Below, one piece after another: positions 1 to 5,387 of a DNA stretch of 5,387 bases. The notes beneath the pieces are model-generated. The model worked only from the letters and a program-made list of their open reading frames with translations. It had not been told where the DNA came from and ran no database searches. The first letter of the stretch is position 1. Each line of letters starts with the position of its first letter. Source of the stretch: an uncultured Gammaproteobacteria bacterium (GTDB lineage: Bacteria; Pseudomonadota; Gammaproteobacteria; GCA-2729495); the NCBI GenBank assembly GCA_947258805.1, contig CAMYJV010000164.1, forward strand, positions 1-5,387, given 5' to 3'. The position numbers were made by a program, and so were the translations under genes.

Positions 1-270
1 CTCGACGGCCACACCGGTCGCCTGCTCCGCGAGTTCTACGCCATTGATATCGTGCAGCTCGGCGAACTGATATCGCAAATGAACCCGAGGGTGCCCCGCG
101 ACGAGATCGAGCGCCGCGCCACCTTACTGGCGGCCTTTATCGAGGGCCTGCTGGTAGTTCACGTTGCCCAGAGCGGCCGAAAGTCCGACCGGGACGCACT
201 CATTGAACACGCCTTCGCCGTCGGGCTGAGTATCGCGAACGGCGCAGGGTCGACGAAGCCCACCGCCTGA
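1..270 (+). CDS. TetR/AcrR-type transcriptional regulator, C-terminal fragment (5' end outside window)
   Basis: The first 89 codons are open in frame 1 from the window edge to a TGA at 268-270, so only the C-terminal end is present. The visible peptide is largely helical and soluble. The segment around ERRATLLAAFIEGLLVVH resembles the last long helices of TetR-family ligand-binding/dimerisation domains, where a hydrophobic helix with a Gly near its middle is usual. The DNA-binding helix-turn-helix would lie upstream and cannot be seen, so the family call rests on this C-terminal pattern only. An internal GTG at 52 is not a credible start because the frame is already open and protein-like before it. 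The gene ends 32 bases before yeiH on the same strand, which suggests co-transcription and possible control of yeiH. The ligand is unknown. Confidence 0.6.
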   Translation, partial: LDGHTGRLLREFYAIDIVQLGELISQMNPRVPRDEIERRATLLAAFIEGLLVVHVAQSGRKSDRDALIEHAFAVGLSIANGAGSTKPTA

Positions 271-302
271 CCCGCGCACGTGACCTGAAATCGATCGGGA
301 AA

Positions 303-1307
303 ATGATGCAAGCCAGTGAATTTTTGCCCCGGCTCCGCGGGCTGTATCCCGGTGCAACCGTGTCCGTGGCGCTCGCGCTGGCCGCGTACGCCCTGGCCGA
401 ACACTACGGCGCGCCGGTCATGCTGTTCGCCCTGTTGCTGGGCATGGCGGTCAATTTTCTCGGCCAGGACCAGCGCTGCGGCGCCGGCATCGACTTCTGC
501 GCCAAGTCCGTGCTGCGCGCGGGCGTGGCGCTGCTCGGCCTGCGAGTCACGGCGGGGCACCTGATGGACCTGGGCTGGCTGCCCGCGTTGCTCGTGGTCA
601 GCGCGGTGGTCCTTACCACCACAGTGGGGGCCCTGCTGGGCCGGGCCCTGCGGCTGGGCGGCAGTTTCGGGGTGCTGACGGGGGGTGCCGTCGCGATCTG
701 CGGCGCATCGGCCGCCATCGCGATCTCGTCCGTGCTGCCGGCTCGCGAACGCGGTGACAAGCAGCTGGTATTCGCCATCGTCGGAGTGACGACGCTCAGC
801 ACGCTGGCCATGATCGTGTACCCGGCCATCGCCGGCGGGCTGGGCCTGACGGATATAGAGGCCGGCGTCTTTCTTGGCGGCACCATTCACGACGTGGCCC
901 AGGTGGTGGGCGCCGGCTACTCAGTGTCTGAGCGGGCCGGTGATCTGGCCACGATTGTGAAGCTGCTGCGCGTGGCCATGCTGGTGCCGATGGTCATCGC
1001 GATCATGTACATCTTCCGTCACCGGGCATCGGGCGATACGGCAAAGTTTCCGGGGTTCCTTTTCGTGTTTGTCGCGCTTGCGGCCCTGAACAGTTTCGGT
1101 CTGATACCCGAAGTGGTGACCGAAGCGGGCAATTCTTTGTCTCGCGCCTGCCTCGTGACGGCCATCGCCGCGGTGGGCATGCAGACCGCGTTGCGAGAAG
1201 TCGCCCGGATGGGCTGGTCGCCCGCGGTCCTGATGCTGGCCGAAACCGCATTCATCGCGGCCCTGGTGCTGACCGGGTACACGCTGCTGCAGCCGCTGCT
1301 CGGCTGA
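303..1307 (+). CDS. yeiH: YeiH/UPF0324 family membrane protein (putative sulfate exporter family)
   Basis: This is a 334-residue integral membrane protein, close to the usual 330-350 residues of the family. About ten hydrophobic stretches can be seen, roughly at residues 17-33, 36-53, 70-83, 92-113, 122-145, 155-180, 222-240, 249-267, 281-297 and 306-330. Family hallmarks are the Gly/Ala-rich AICGASAAIA segment (131-140), GGTIHDVAQVVGAG (192-205) and KLLRVAMLVP (220-229). The family is annotated as putative sulfate exporters, but the transported substrate is poorly established, so function is inferred. Two ATGs are adjacent (303 and 306). The GGGA at 297-300 is only 2 bases from the first but 5 from the second, so translation may begin at 306, one residue shorter. 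The gene lies 32 bases after the tetR-type gene and converges on gdhA. It is very GC-rich. Family identity is confident; the substrate is not. Confidence 0.9.
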   Translation: MMQASEFLPRLRGLYPGATVSVALALAAYALAEHYGAPVMLFALLLGMAVNFLGQDQRCGAGIDFCAKSVLRAGVALLGLRVTAGHLMDLGWLPALLVVSAVVLTTTVGALLGRALRLGGSFGVLTGGAVAICGASAAIAISSVLPARERGDKQLVFAIVGVTTLSTLAMIVYPAIAGGLGLTDIEAGVFLGGTIHDVAQVVGAGYSVSERAGDLATIVKLLRVAMLVPMVIAIMYIFRHRASGDTAKFPGFLFVFVALAALNSFGLIPEVVTEAGNSLSRACLVTAIAAVGMQTALREVARMGWSPAVLMLAETAFIAALVLTGYTLLQPLLG

Positions 1308-1353
1308 CAACGCCGCCGCGCACCGTGGCAGCCGCAGGTTCGTTGCCCGCGGC
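1290..1353. terminator. Convergent yeiH/gdhA junction with GC-rich hairpins (weak terminator candidate)
   Basis: The last codons of yeiH contain a perfect 6-bp inverted repeat, CAGCCG at 1290-1295 and CGGCTG at 1301-1306, with a 5-base loop that reaches into the stop codon. A second, looser pair is GCCGC at 1331-1335 and GCGGC at 1349-1353. They lie where two convergent transcripts must end. Neither is followed by a T-run on either strand, so they are not standard intrinsic terminators. In such GC-rich DNA hairpins of this size also arise by chance. Confidence 0.2.
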
Positions 1354-2709
1354 CTACACGACGCCGTAAGCGATCATCGCGTTGGCGACTTTGACAAAAC
1401 CGGCGATATTGGCGCCCTTCACGTAGTCGACGTAGTCGCTGCCGGGCTCCTTGCCGTACTCGACGCACCGGTCGTGAATGCCCCCCATGATCTCGAGCAG
1501 CAGGCTCTCGAGCTCCTCTCTTTTCCACGTTCTGCGCTCACTGTTCTGGCTCATCTCCAGCCCGGAGATCGCGACGCCGCCTGCATTGGCCGCCTTGCTG
1601 GGCGCGAAGAGCAGGCGCGCCTCGGTAAATGCAAGGATGCCATGCTGTTCCGTGGGCATGTTGGCACCCTCGGAGACCCCCTGGCAGCCGTTGCTGATCA
1701 GGGTTTGGGCTTCTGCCGTGCTGATCTCGTTCTGTGTTGCGCACGGGAAGGCCAGTTCGCAGGGCACTTTCCACGGCCTCTCGCCGGCGTGGTACTCCAC
1801 GTCATATTCGCGCGCATACTCTTCCAGCCGCCCTCGCCTTTTCGTCTTCAGGTCGATGATGTAGGCCAGCTTCTCAGCGTCGATGCCTGCCTTGTCATAC
1901 ACGAAGCCCGCCGAGTCCGACAGGGTCACCACTTTGCCACCCAGCTGGATAATCTTCTCCGCGGCGTAGGTGGCCACATTGCCCGCGCCGGAAACCAGGC
2001 AGGTCTTGCCCTCCACGTCTTCACCCCGGCGTCGAAGCATGTCCTGCATCATGTAGACCGTGCCGTAGCCCGTGGCTTCCTTGCGAATCGGGCTGCCGCC
2101 GAATTCCAGGCCCTTGCCTGTCAGCACACCGACGAAGCGATTGGTCAGGCGCTTGTACTGGCCGAACAGGAAGCCGATTTCCCGGGCACCCACGCCGATG
2201 TCGCCGGCCGGCACGTCCGTGTCCTCACCCACGTGACGAAACAACTCGGTCATGAAAGACTGGCAGAAGCGCATCACTTCGCCGTCCGACTTGCCCTTGA
2301 TGTTGAAGTCCGAGCCGCCCTTCGCGCCGCCCATGGGCAACCCGGTGAGACTGTTTTTGAAGGTCTGCTCGAAGGCCAGGAACTTCAGGATGCTCAGGTT
2401 GACGCTGGGATCGAAACGCAGCCCCCCTTTGTACGGGCCAATCGAATTGTTGTTCTGGACCCGGTAACCCTTGTTAACGCGAATATTGCCTTTATCGTCT
2501 TCCCAGCAGACCCGGAAAATGATGATGCGATCCGGCACCGCGATGCGCCGCAGGATTTGCATCCGGTGATAGATTTCCTTGTCGGCGATATAGTCGAATA
2601 CGTTCGCCGCCACTTCATAGACGGCCTGGTGGAACTCCGGCTCGTTCGGATTGTGCCGTTTGAGCCCAGCCATGAACTGGTCGAGATTGACGTGATCATT
2701 GACGGCCAT
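1354..2709 (-). CDS. gdhA: NADP-type glutamate dehydrogenase
   Basis: This encodes a 451-residue cytoplasmic enzyme, full length for the hexameric bacterial GdhA type (about 447-450). It catalyses reductive amination of 2-oxoglutarate with ammonia to L-glutamate. The substrate domain shows YKGGLRFDPSV (93-103, K94), K118 and LPMGGAKGGSDF (124-135) with catalytic K130; VPAGDIGVG (166-174) supplies D170. The Rossmann domain begins near 236 with the fingerprint VSGAGNVATYAAEK (239-252). SDS at 264-266 matches the NADP-dependent E. coli enzyme, so NADP(H) preference is inferred from similarity. GGVAISGLEMSQNS (377-390) is the conserved C-terminal substrate segment. The ATG at 2709 is preceded by GGGAG with a 6-base spacer. 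aspA ends 74 bases upstream on the same strand and no convincing promoter is visible between them, so an aspA-gdhA transcript is likely. The stop is TAG. No key residue is missing. Confidence 0.97.
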   Translation of the reverse strand: MAVNDHVNLDQFMAGLKRHNPNEPEFHQAVYEVAANVFDYIADKEIYHRMQILRRIAVPDRIIIFRVCWEDDKGNIRVNKGYRVQNNNSIGPYKGGLRFDPSVNLSILKFLAFEQTFKNSLTGLPMGGAKGGSDFNIKGKSDGEVMRFCQSFMTELFRHVGEDTDVPAGDIGVGAREIGFLFGQYKRLTNRFVGVLTGKGLEFGGSPIRKEATGYGTVYMMQDMLRRRGEDVEGKTCLVSGAGNVATYAAEKIIQLGGKVVTLSDSAGFVYDKAGIDAEKLAYIIDLKTKRRGRLEEYAREYDVEYHAGERPWKVPCELAFPCATQNEISTAEAQTLISNGCQGVSEGANMPTEQHGILAFTEARLLFAPSKAANAGGVAISGLEMSQNSERRTWKREELESLLLEIMGGIHDRCVEYGKEPGSDYVDYVKGANIAGFVKVANAMIAYGVV

Positions 2710-2715
2710 TCGTAT

Positions 2716-2720
2716 CTCCC
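2716..2720 (-). promoter_or_regulatory. Shine-Dalgarno site of gdhA
   Basis: On the minus strand GGGAG lies 6 bases before the ATG at 2709, which is optimal spacing. It fixes the gdhA start and gives a protein beginning MAVNDHVNLD, as expected for GdhA N-termini. Confidence 0.75.
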
Positions 2721-2742
2721 TGCGTGGAAATGAAAAGACGTC

Positions 2743-2771
2743 GAACCGGGTTTTCCGCAGGACCTCGGTTC
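2743..2771. repeat. Inverted repeat in the aspA-gdhA spacer
   Basis: GAACCG at 2743-2748 and CGGTTC at 2766-2771 form perfect 6-bp arms around a 17-base loop, inside the 74-base gap between aspA and gdhA. On the minus strand it is followed by ACGTCTTTTCATTT, which has only a short T-stretch several bases away, so it is not a clear terminator. It could weakly attenuate read-through or be chance. Confidence 0.25.
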
Positions 2772-2783
2772 CGCCCCTGTATC

Positions 2784-4274
2784 TTACTTCTCGGTTGCCG
2801 GCACGGCGTCAGGATCAAATGTCAGGTGCGTATGGGTACGATCGGCTTCATCGAAAGAGACCCCGATCAGCGTGCTCGGGCCCGTCAGGTTCGTCGGATG
2901 CATGATCGCCTCTACATGCGCTGCGTCGAGTAAACCTTCCTCCTTGATAATCTCCACGACGCCGCGCTTTTCTAACAGCGCTCGACCGGCAACCCGCGTC
3001 GCATTCTCATAGCCGATGTGCGGACTGAACGCGGTAACGACACCGATGCTGTCGTTGACCAGTTGTTCGCAGTGTTCGACATTCACAATAATGCCGCGCA
3101 CGCAACGGTCCGTCAGCATGACAATCGCCTTGGTCAACATCCGGAGCGAACCCATCAGGTTGTATACGATGACCGGCTCAAAGGCGTTGAGCTGAAGCTG
3201 GCCGGCCTCGGCCGCCATCGACACCACCAAGTCATTGCCGATGACTTGGTAGGCAGTCTGATTGACTGCCTCGGGGATGACCGGATTGACCTTGCCGGGC
3301 ATGATGGATGAGCCGGGCTGCATGGCCGGTAGATTGATTTCGCCGAAGCCCGCTCGCGGACCGCTCGACAGCAGGCGCAGATCGTTACAGATCTTCGACA
3401 GCTTGATAGCAACACGTCTCAGAATGCCGGAGAACATGACGAACGCGCCGGTGTCCGACGTCGCCTCGATCAGGTTCGGCGCAAGACTGAAACCGAATCC
3501 GGTCAGCGCGCTCAATTTCTCTACGGCGCGCCTTGCATAGTCCGGGTGCGTGTTGATCCCGGTACCGATAGCGGTTCCGCCTAGATTGATCTCGGTAAAC
3601 AGCTTCGCCATTTCGTCCAGGCGATCGATATCTTCACCGACCGTAATCGCCCAGCCCTCGAACTCCTGGCCGACAGTCATCGGCACGGCATCCTGCAACT
3701 GTGTGCGGCCCATCTTCAGGACACCAGCGAACTCCAAGGCCTTCGCCTTGAAGACCTCACACAGTCCCCGCAAAGCTTCGATTAAAGGATCGTCGGCCAG
3801 GATCATCGCCAGACGCACTGCAGTGGGATAAACATCATTCGTCGACTGCGACATGTTGACGTCGTTGTTCGGATGTAAATACTGGTAGTCGCCGCGGGCA
3901 TGCCCCATCAATTCGAGGGCGCGGTTCGCGATGACCTCATTGCCATTCATGTTGGTGGAGGTGCCCGCGCCGCCCTGGATCAGGTCAACGACAAACTGGT
4001 CGTGTAGCGCGCCGGCAGCGATTTCGGAACAGGCAGCTTCGATGGCGGCTGCCTTCTCGTCGGTCAACAGGCCAAGCTCCCGGTTCGTATGCGCGGCCGC
4101 CTGCTTGACGATGGCCAGGGCCCTGATCAGTTCGGGGAAATGACCGATGGGCACGCCGGTAATATTGAAATTCTGCAGTGCCCGAAGCGTCTGGATACCG
4201 TAGTACGCGCTGGCCGGCACTTGCTCATCGCCCAGCAGATCGTGCTCGATACGAAAGCCCGAATTCGTTGACAT
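2784..4274 (-). CDS. aspA: Aspartate ammonia-lyase (aspartase)
   Basis: This encodes a cytoplasmic enzyme of 496 residues that reversibly converts L-aspartate to fumarate and ammonia. It belongs to the aspartase/fumarase superfamily. The three conserved regions are present: GAGTSTNMNGNEVIANRALE (102-121), MGRTQLQDAVP (188-198) and the signature GSSIMPGKVN (321-330). S322 is the expected catalytic base, with K328 and N330 as substrate-binding residues. QSTND (143-147) supplies the usual carboxylate-binding S-T-N. TSTNMN and the SSIMPGKVNPVIPEAVNQ context match aspartases better than class II fumarases. The frame is open back to an ATG at 4412, but the extra 46 residues have no family counterpart and would span the promoter. 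The ATG at 4274 gives the normal MSTNSGFRIEHDLLG start and has a GGGG Shine-Dalgarno 8 bases upstream. The tail after about residue 460 is somewhat longer than in the 478-residue E. coli enzyme. gdhA follows after 74 bases. Confidence 0.94.
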   Translation of the reverse strand: MSTNSGFRIEHDLLGDEQVPASAYYGIQTLRALQNFNITGVPIGHFPELIRALAIVKQAAAHTNRELGLLTDEKAAAIEAACSEIAAGALHDQFVVDLIQGGAGTSTNMNGNEVIANRALELMGHARGDYQYLHPNNDVNMSQSTNDVYPTAVRLAMILADDPLIEALRGLCEVFKAKALEFAGVLKMGRTQLQDAVPMTVGQEFEGWAITVGEDIDRLDEMAKLFTEINLGGTAIGTGINTHPDYARRAVEKLSALTGFGFSLAPNLIEATSDTGAFVMFSGILRRVAIKLSKICNDLRLLSSGPRAGFGEINLPAMQPGSSIMPGKVNPVIPEAVNQTAYQVIGNDLVVSMAAEAGQLQLNAFEPVIVYNLMGSLRMLTKAIVMLTDRCVRGIIVNVEHCEQLVNDSIGVVTAFSPHIGYENATRVAGRALLEKRGVVEIIKEEGLLDAAHVEAIMHPTNLTGPSTLIGVSFDEADRTHTHLTFDPDAVPATEK

Positions 4275-4282
4275 CTGGAGAT

Positions 4283-4286
4283 CCCC
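4283..4286 (-). promoter_or_regulatory. Shine-Dalgarno site of aspA deciding the start
   Basis: The minus strand reads GGGGATCTCCAG directly before the ATG at 4274, placing GGGG 8 bases from it. This supports 4274 rather than the upstream in-frame ATG at 4412. Confidence 0.55.
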
Positions 4287-4302
4287 GGACACGCTTTCGG
4301 CT

Positions 4303-4332
4303 ATTGTAAAGGCTGACGGGGGCCGACTTGAA
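4303..4332 (-). promoter_or_regulatory. Candidate sigma70-type promoter of aspA(-gdhA)
   Basis: On the minus strand TACAAT (4303-4308) matches the -10 consensus at five of six positions. A weak -35, TTCAAG (4327-4332, three of six), lies 18 bases upstream. Transcription would start near 4296, leaving a leader of about 20 bases before the aspA ATG and containing its Shine-Dalgarno. No CRP or other operator could be recognised with confidence. This is a motif match only. Confidence 0.4.
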
Positions 4333-4580
4333 CAAACCTGGGCGATCGACATCCACGGCACCAGCGTGCGGGATTTCTGCGGTCGATCAGGGCGCGAAAC
4401 AGCTCCGCACAAGCCATGCCAGTCATATCGACAGATGACAGACGTTGCTGATGTCGCTCCATGGCGTGGGCTACTTTAAGGCCCCGGGGGACGCCTCAGT
4501 GGAAAGCTGAAAATGGGATCAGCTGAGTCTTCAACGGGATCTCCGCCAAGAAGGCGACTGGACCAGGCGTTTCAGTTCAC

Positions 4581-4603
4581 GTCTTCCGCTTCAGGCAGAA
4601 GAC
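4581..4603. repeat. Imperfect hairpin in the intergenic region
   Basis: GTCTTCCGC (4581-4589) and GCAGAAGAC (4595-4603) pair over 9 positions with one C-A mismatch around the loop TTCAG. No T-run follows on either strand, so terminator function is doubtful. The hairpin lies about 40 bases upstream of the candidate rightward promoter. Confidence 0.3.
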
Positions 4604-4642
4604 AGCCATAGAAAACACTAATCGTGAAGAAGAGAAGGGGTA

Positions 4643-4672
4643 TTGGTCGCTGCTCGTCAGTTCTGATCTAAT
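4643..4672 (+). promoter_or_regulatory. Candidate extended -10 promoter for the DUF1838 gene
   Basis: TTGGTC (4643-4648) is a partial -35. After an 18-base spacer comes TCTAAT (4667-4672), which matches the -10 consensus at five of six positions. TGA immediately precedes it (4664-4666), giving the extended -10 TGn motif. Transcription would begin near 4679, leaving an unusually long leader of about 180 bases. The prediction rests on motif matching alone. Confidence 0.35.
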
Positions 4673-4748
4673 TGTTCATCACCAATGCGTCTTTCCTTAA
4701 CGCTCGTGGGATCGCAGGCCCTATGATGAAAGCCAGCCAATCGGCCTG

Positions 4749-4760
4749 CTGCCGCGGCAG
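4749..4760. repeat. Perfect 12-bp palindrome in the DUF1838 leader
   Basis: CTGCCGCGGCAG is fully self-complementary. Its position between the candidate promoter and the gene would suit an operator, but about one such palindrome is expected by chance in a window of this length. Confidence 0.25.
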
Positions 4761-4780
4761 TCTCTTCTCAGACAATAACG

Positions 4781-4804
4781 GCAAAACTCGGATTGGCGTT
4801 TTGC
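4781..4804. repeat. 7-bp inverted repeat upstream of the DUF1838 gene
   Basis: GCAAAAC (4781-4787) and GTTTTGC (4798-4804) are perfect arms around a 10-base centre, 58 bases before the start codon. The symmetry is like a repressor half-site pair, or a small hairpin in the leader. Arms of this length also occur by chance, so the role is open. Confidence 0.3.
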
Positions 4805-4862
4805 GATGCTAATCAATACCGATGGATCTGCCAGAAAGAAAGCTCCGGGAGAAAGAAACGCC

Positions 4863-5387
4863 ATGAGAGTCCCACGCAATCTTGACCTGAACACAACCAG
4901 TCGCCGGACGATATTGGCTACCGGTTTGTCCGGCCTGGGAGCCACGTTGCTTCCCGCTTCGGCAGCAGATACGTCGCCGCCTTCGCCTGTTCCGAAGACC
5001 CCTGAGGCCGGCATTGCCGCACAAGTCCGTTCCCAGTTTCTCTTCTTCGATGAACCTGTAGCCAAATTGCATGCCCACTTGCGACTGGAGCGGGATCTGG
5101 GCGAAGAAACTGACACCATTACCTGGTATCACTTCATCGTATTCATGGTGCCCGTGACCAGGGTGCCATTCCCGCTGGTGCGTTACGAAGGGATGGAGTT
5201 CAGCTATTTGCGGCACTTGGGAGATAACAACTTCCGGATTCATGCACACAATCTGTCGTTTCCGCGGGATCTTGAAACCGGCAAGTTCACGACCACGGTC
5301 GACAACCCGGTCACGGGGCAGACCGTTGCAATTGAACCCACAGTGCTCACCTCGGACCCCGGAACAGTGCATAACCCGATTGGATTC
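4863..5387 (+). CDS. Tat-exported DUF1838-like protein, N-terminal part (3' end outside window)
   Basis: The 175 visible codons have no stop. The N-terminus is a twin-arginine signal: TSRRTILATG with R14-R15, a hydrophobic stretch at about 17-33, then PASAAD, with likely cleavage after A34 or A35. The protein is therefore probably exported, folded, to the periplasm. A Pro-rich linker (39-47) precedes the domain. PLVRYEGMEFSYLRHLGDNN (104-123) and the DLETGKF...DNPVTGQTV...SDPG pattern (136-167) resemble DUF1838 proteins, which commonly carry VEGxN and TG-(x)n-NPxTGExV elements. Function is unknown for that family. An in-frame ATG at 4806 would push the RR motif to residue 33 and lacks a Shine-Dalgarno. 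The ATG at 4863 has GGGAG 11 bases upstream, rather far, and a normal Tat n-region. The region is less GC-rich than yeiH. Exported-protein call is strong; DUF1838 is likely. Confidence 0.75.
   Translation, partial: MRVPRNLDLNTTSRRTILATGLSGLGATLLPASAADTSPPSPVPKTPEAGIAAQVRSQFLFFDEPVAKLHAHLRLERDLGEETDTITWYHFIVFMVPVTRVPFPLVRYEGMEFSYLRHLGDNNFRIHAHNLSFPRDLETGKFTTTVDNPVTGQTVAIEPTVLTSDPGTVHNPIGF

Larger units (their letters stand above)
4333..4862. other. Divergent intergenic region, no convincing gene
   Basis: These bases separate aspA from the DUF1838 gene. They are visibly less GC-rich than yeiH: for example, the 60 bases from 4621 contain 27 G or C, against 47 in the 60 from 601. Stops are frequent in all frames. 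Only short open frames exist, such as 4301-4462 on the minus strand (53 codons), and none gives a recognisable protein. The stretch holds a rightward promoter candidate at 4643-4672 and several short inverted repeats. It could contain decayed mobile-element or gene remnants, but I could not identify any. Confidence 0.6.

Noticed and set aside
159..890. 243-codon minus-strand open frame over the tetR end and yeiH
   Set aside because: It is codon-aligned with yeiH on the opposite strand, with a Gln/Arg/His/Gly-rich low-complexity peptide. This is a shadow of a strongly recognised membrane protein.
1474..2733. 419-codon plus-strand open frame antisense to gdhA
   Set aside because: Its triplets coincide exactly with the gdhA codons, so it stays open simply because gdhA avoids TTA, CTA and TCA codons. 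The peptide resembles no known family, and antisense frames over GDH genes are a known artefact of codon bias.
4301..4462. 53-codon minus-strand open frame starting MERHQQRLSS
   Set aside because: It overlaps the likely aspA promoter, has no evident ribosome binding site and resembles nothing I recognise.
4505..4524. AGCTGA / TCAGCT inverted repeat with 8-base loop
   Set aside because: Short 6-bp arms with no T-run and no nearby gene it could serve; expected by chance at this density.
4513..4611. 32-codon plus-strand open frame, Ser/Arg-rich
   Set aside because: It has no clear ribosome binding site at proper spacing and no known similarity, and its length is within chance expectation.
4723..4812. 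29-codon plus-strand leader peptide candidate in the DUF1838 leader
   Set aside because: It has only a weak AGG upstream and no run of regulatory codons as in attenuator peptides. It cannot be separated from chance.
4809..5372. 187-codon minus-strand open frame over the DUF1838 gene
   Set aside because: It is codon-aligned antisense to the plus-strand frame, which has a Tat signal and domain similarity; the minus-strand peptide has neither. The 132-codon minus frame at 4721-5119 is rejected for the same reason.

Overview
The window looks like chromosomal DNA of a GC-rich proteobacterium, most likely a gammaproteobacterium. This is judged from the style of the glutamate dehydrogenase, aspartase and YeiH proteins and from the Tat-exported DUF1838 protein; no rRNA or other phylogenetic marker is present, so the lineage is an inference. 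I see no tRNA, rRNA, CRISPR array, intact insertion sequence or replication origin.

Left part (1-1307, plus strand): the C-terminal end of a TetR-type repressor is followed after 32 bases by a complete YeiH/UPF0324 family membrane protein (putative sulfate exporter family). The spacing suggests one transcription unit in which the regulator precedes the transporter. A 46-base gap then separates yeiH from the convergent gene on its right.

Centre (1354-4274, minus strand): aspartate ammonia-lyase (aspA) is transcribed first, followed after 74 bases by NADP-type glutamate dehydrogenase (gdhA). Together they would take ammonia from aspartate, leave fumarate for the TCA cycle, and fix the ammonia onto 2-oxoglutarate to give glutamate. 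The longest aspA reading frame starts 46 codons too early; a Shine-Dalgarno site and a -10-like box favour the ATG at 4274.

Right part (4275-5387): a divergent gap of about 590 bases, visibly less GC-rich than the left part, contains the likely aspA promoter, a candidate extended -10 promoter pointing right, and several short inverted repeats. From 4863 a plus-strand gene runs off the window. It encodes a twin-arginine signal peptide followed by a DUF1838-like domain of unknown function. Its 175 visible codons have no stop, and minus-strand open frames over the same bases are shadows of it.

Nothing here clearly amounts to a new multi-gene system. The points most worth a second look are the aspA-gdhA pairing, the TetR-YeiH unit, the exported DUF1838 protein with its long leader, and the unexplained low-GC gap in front of it.
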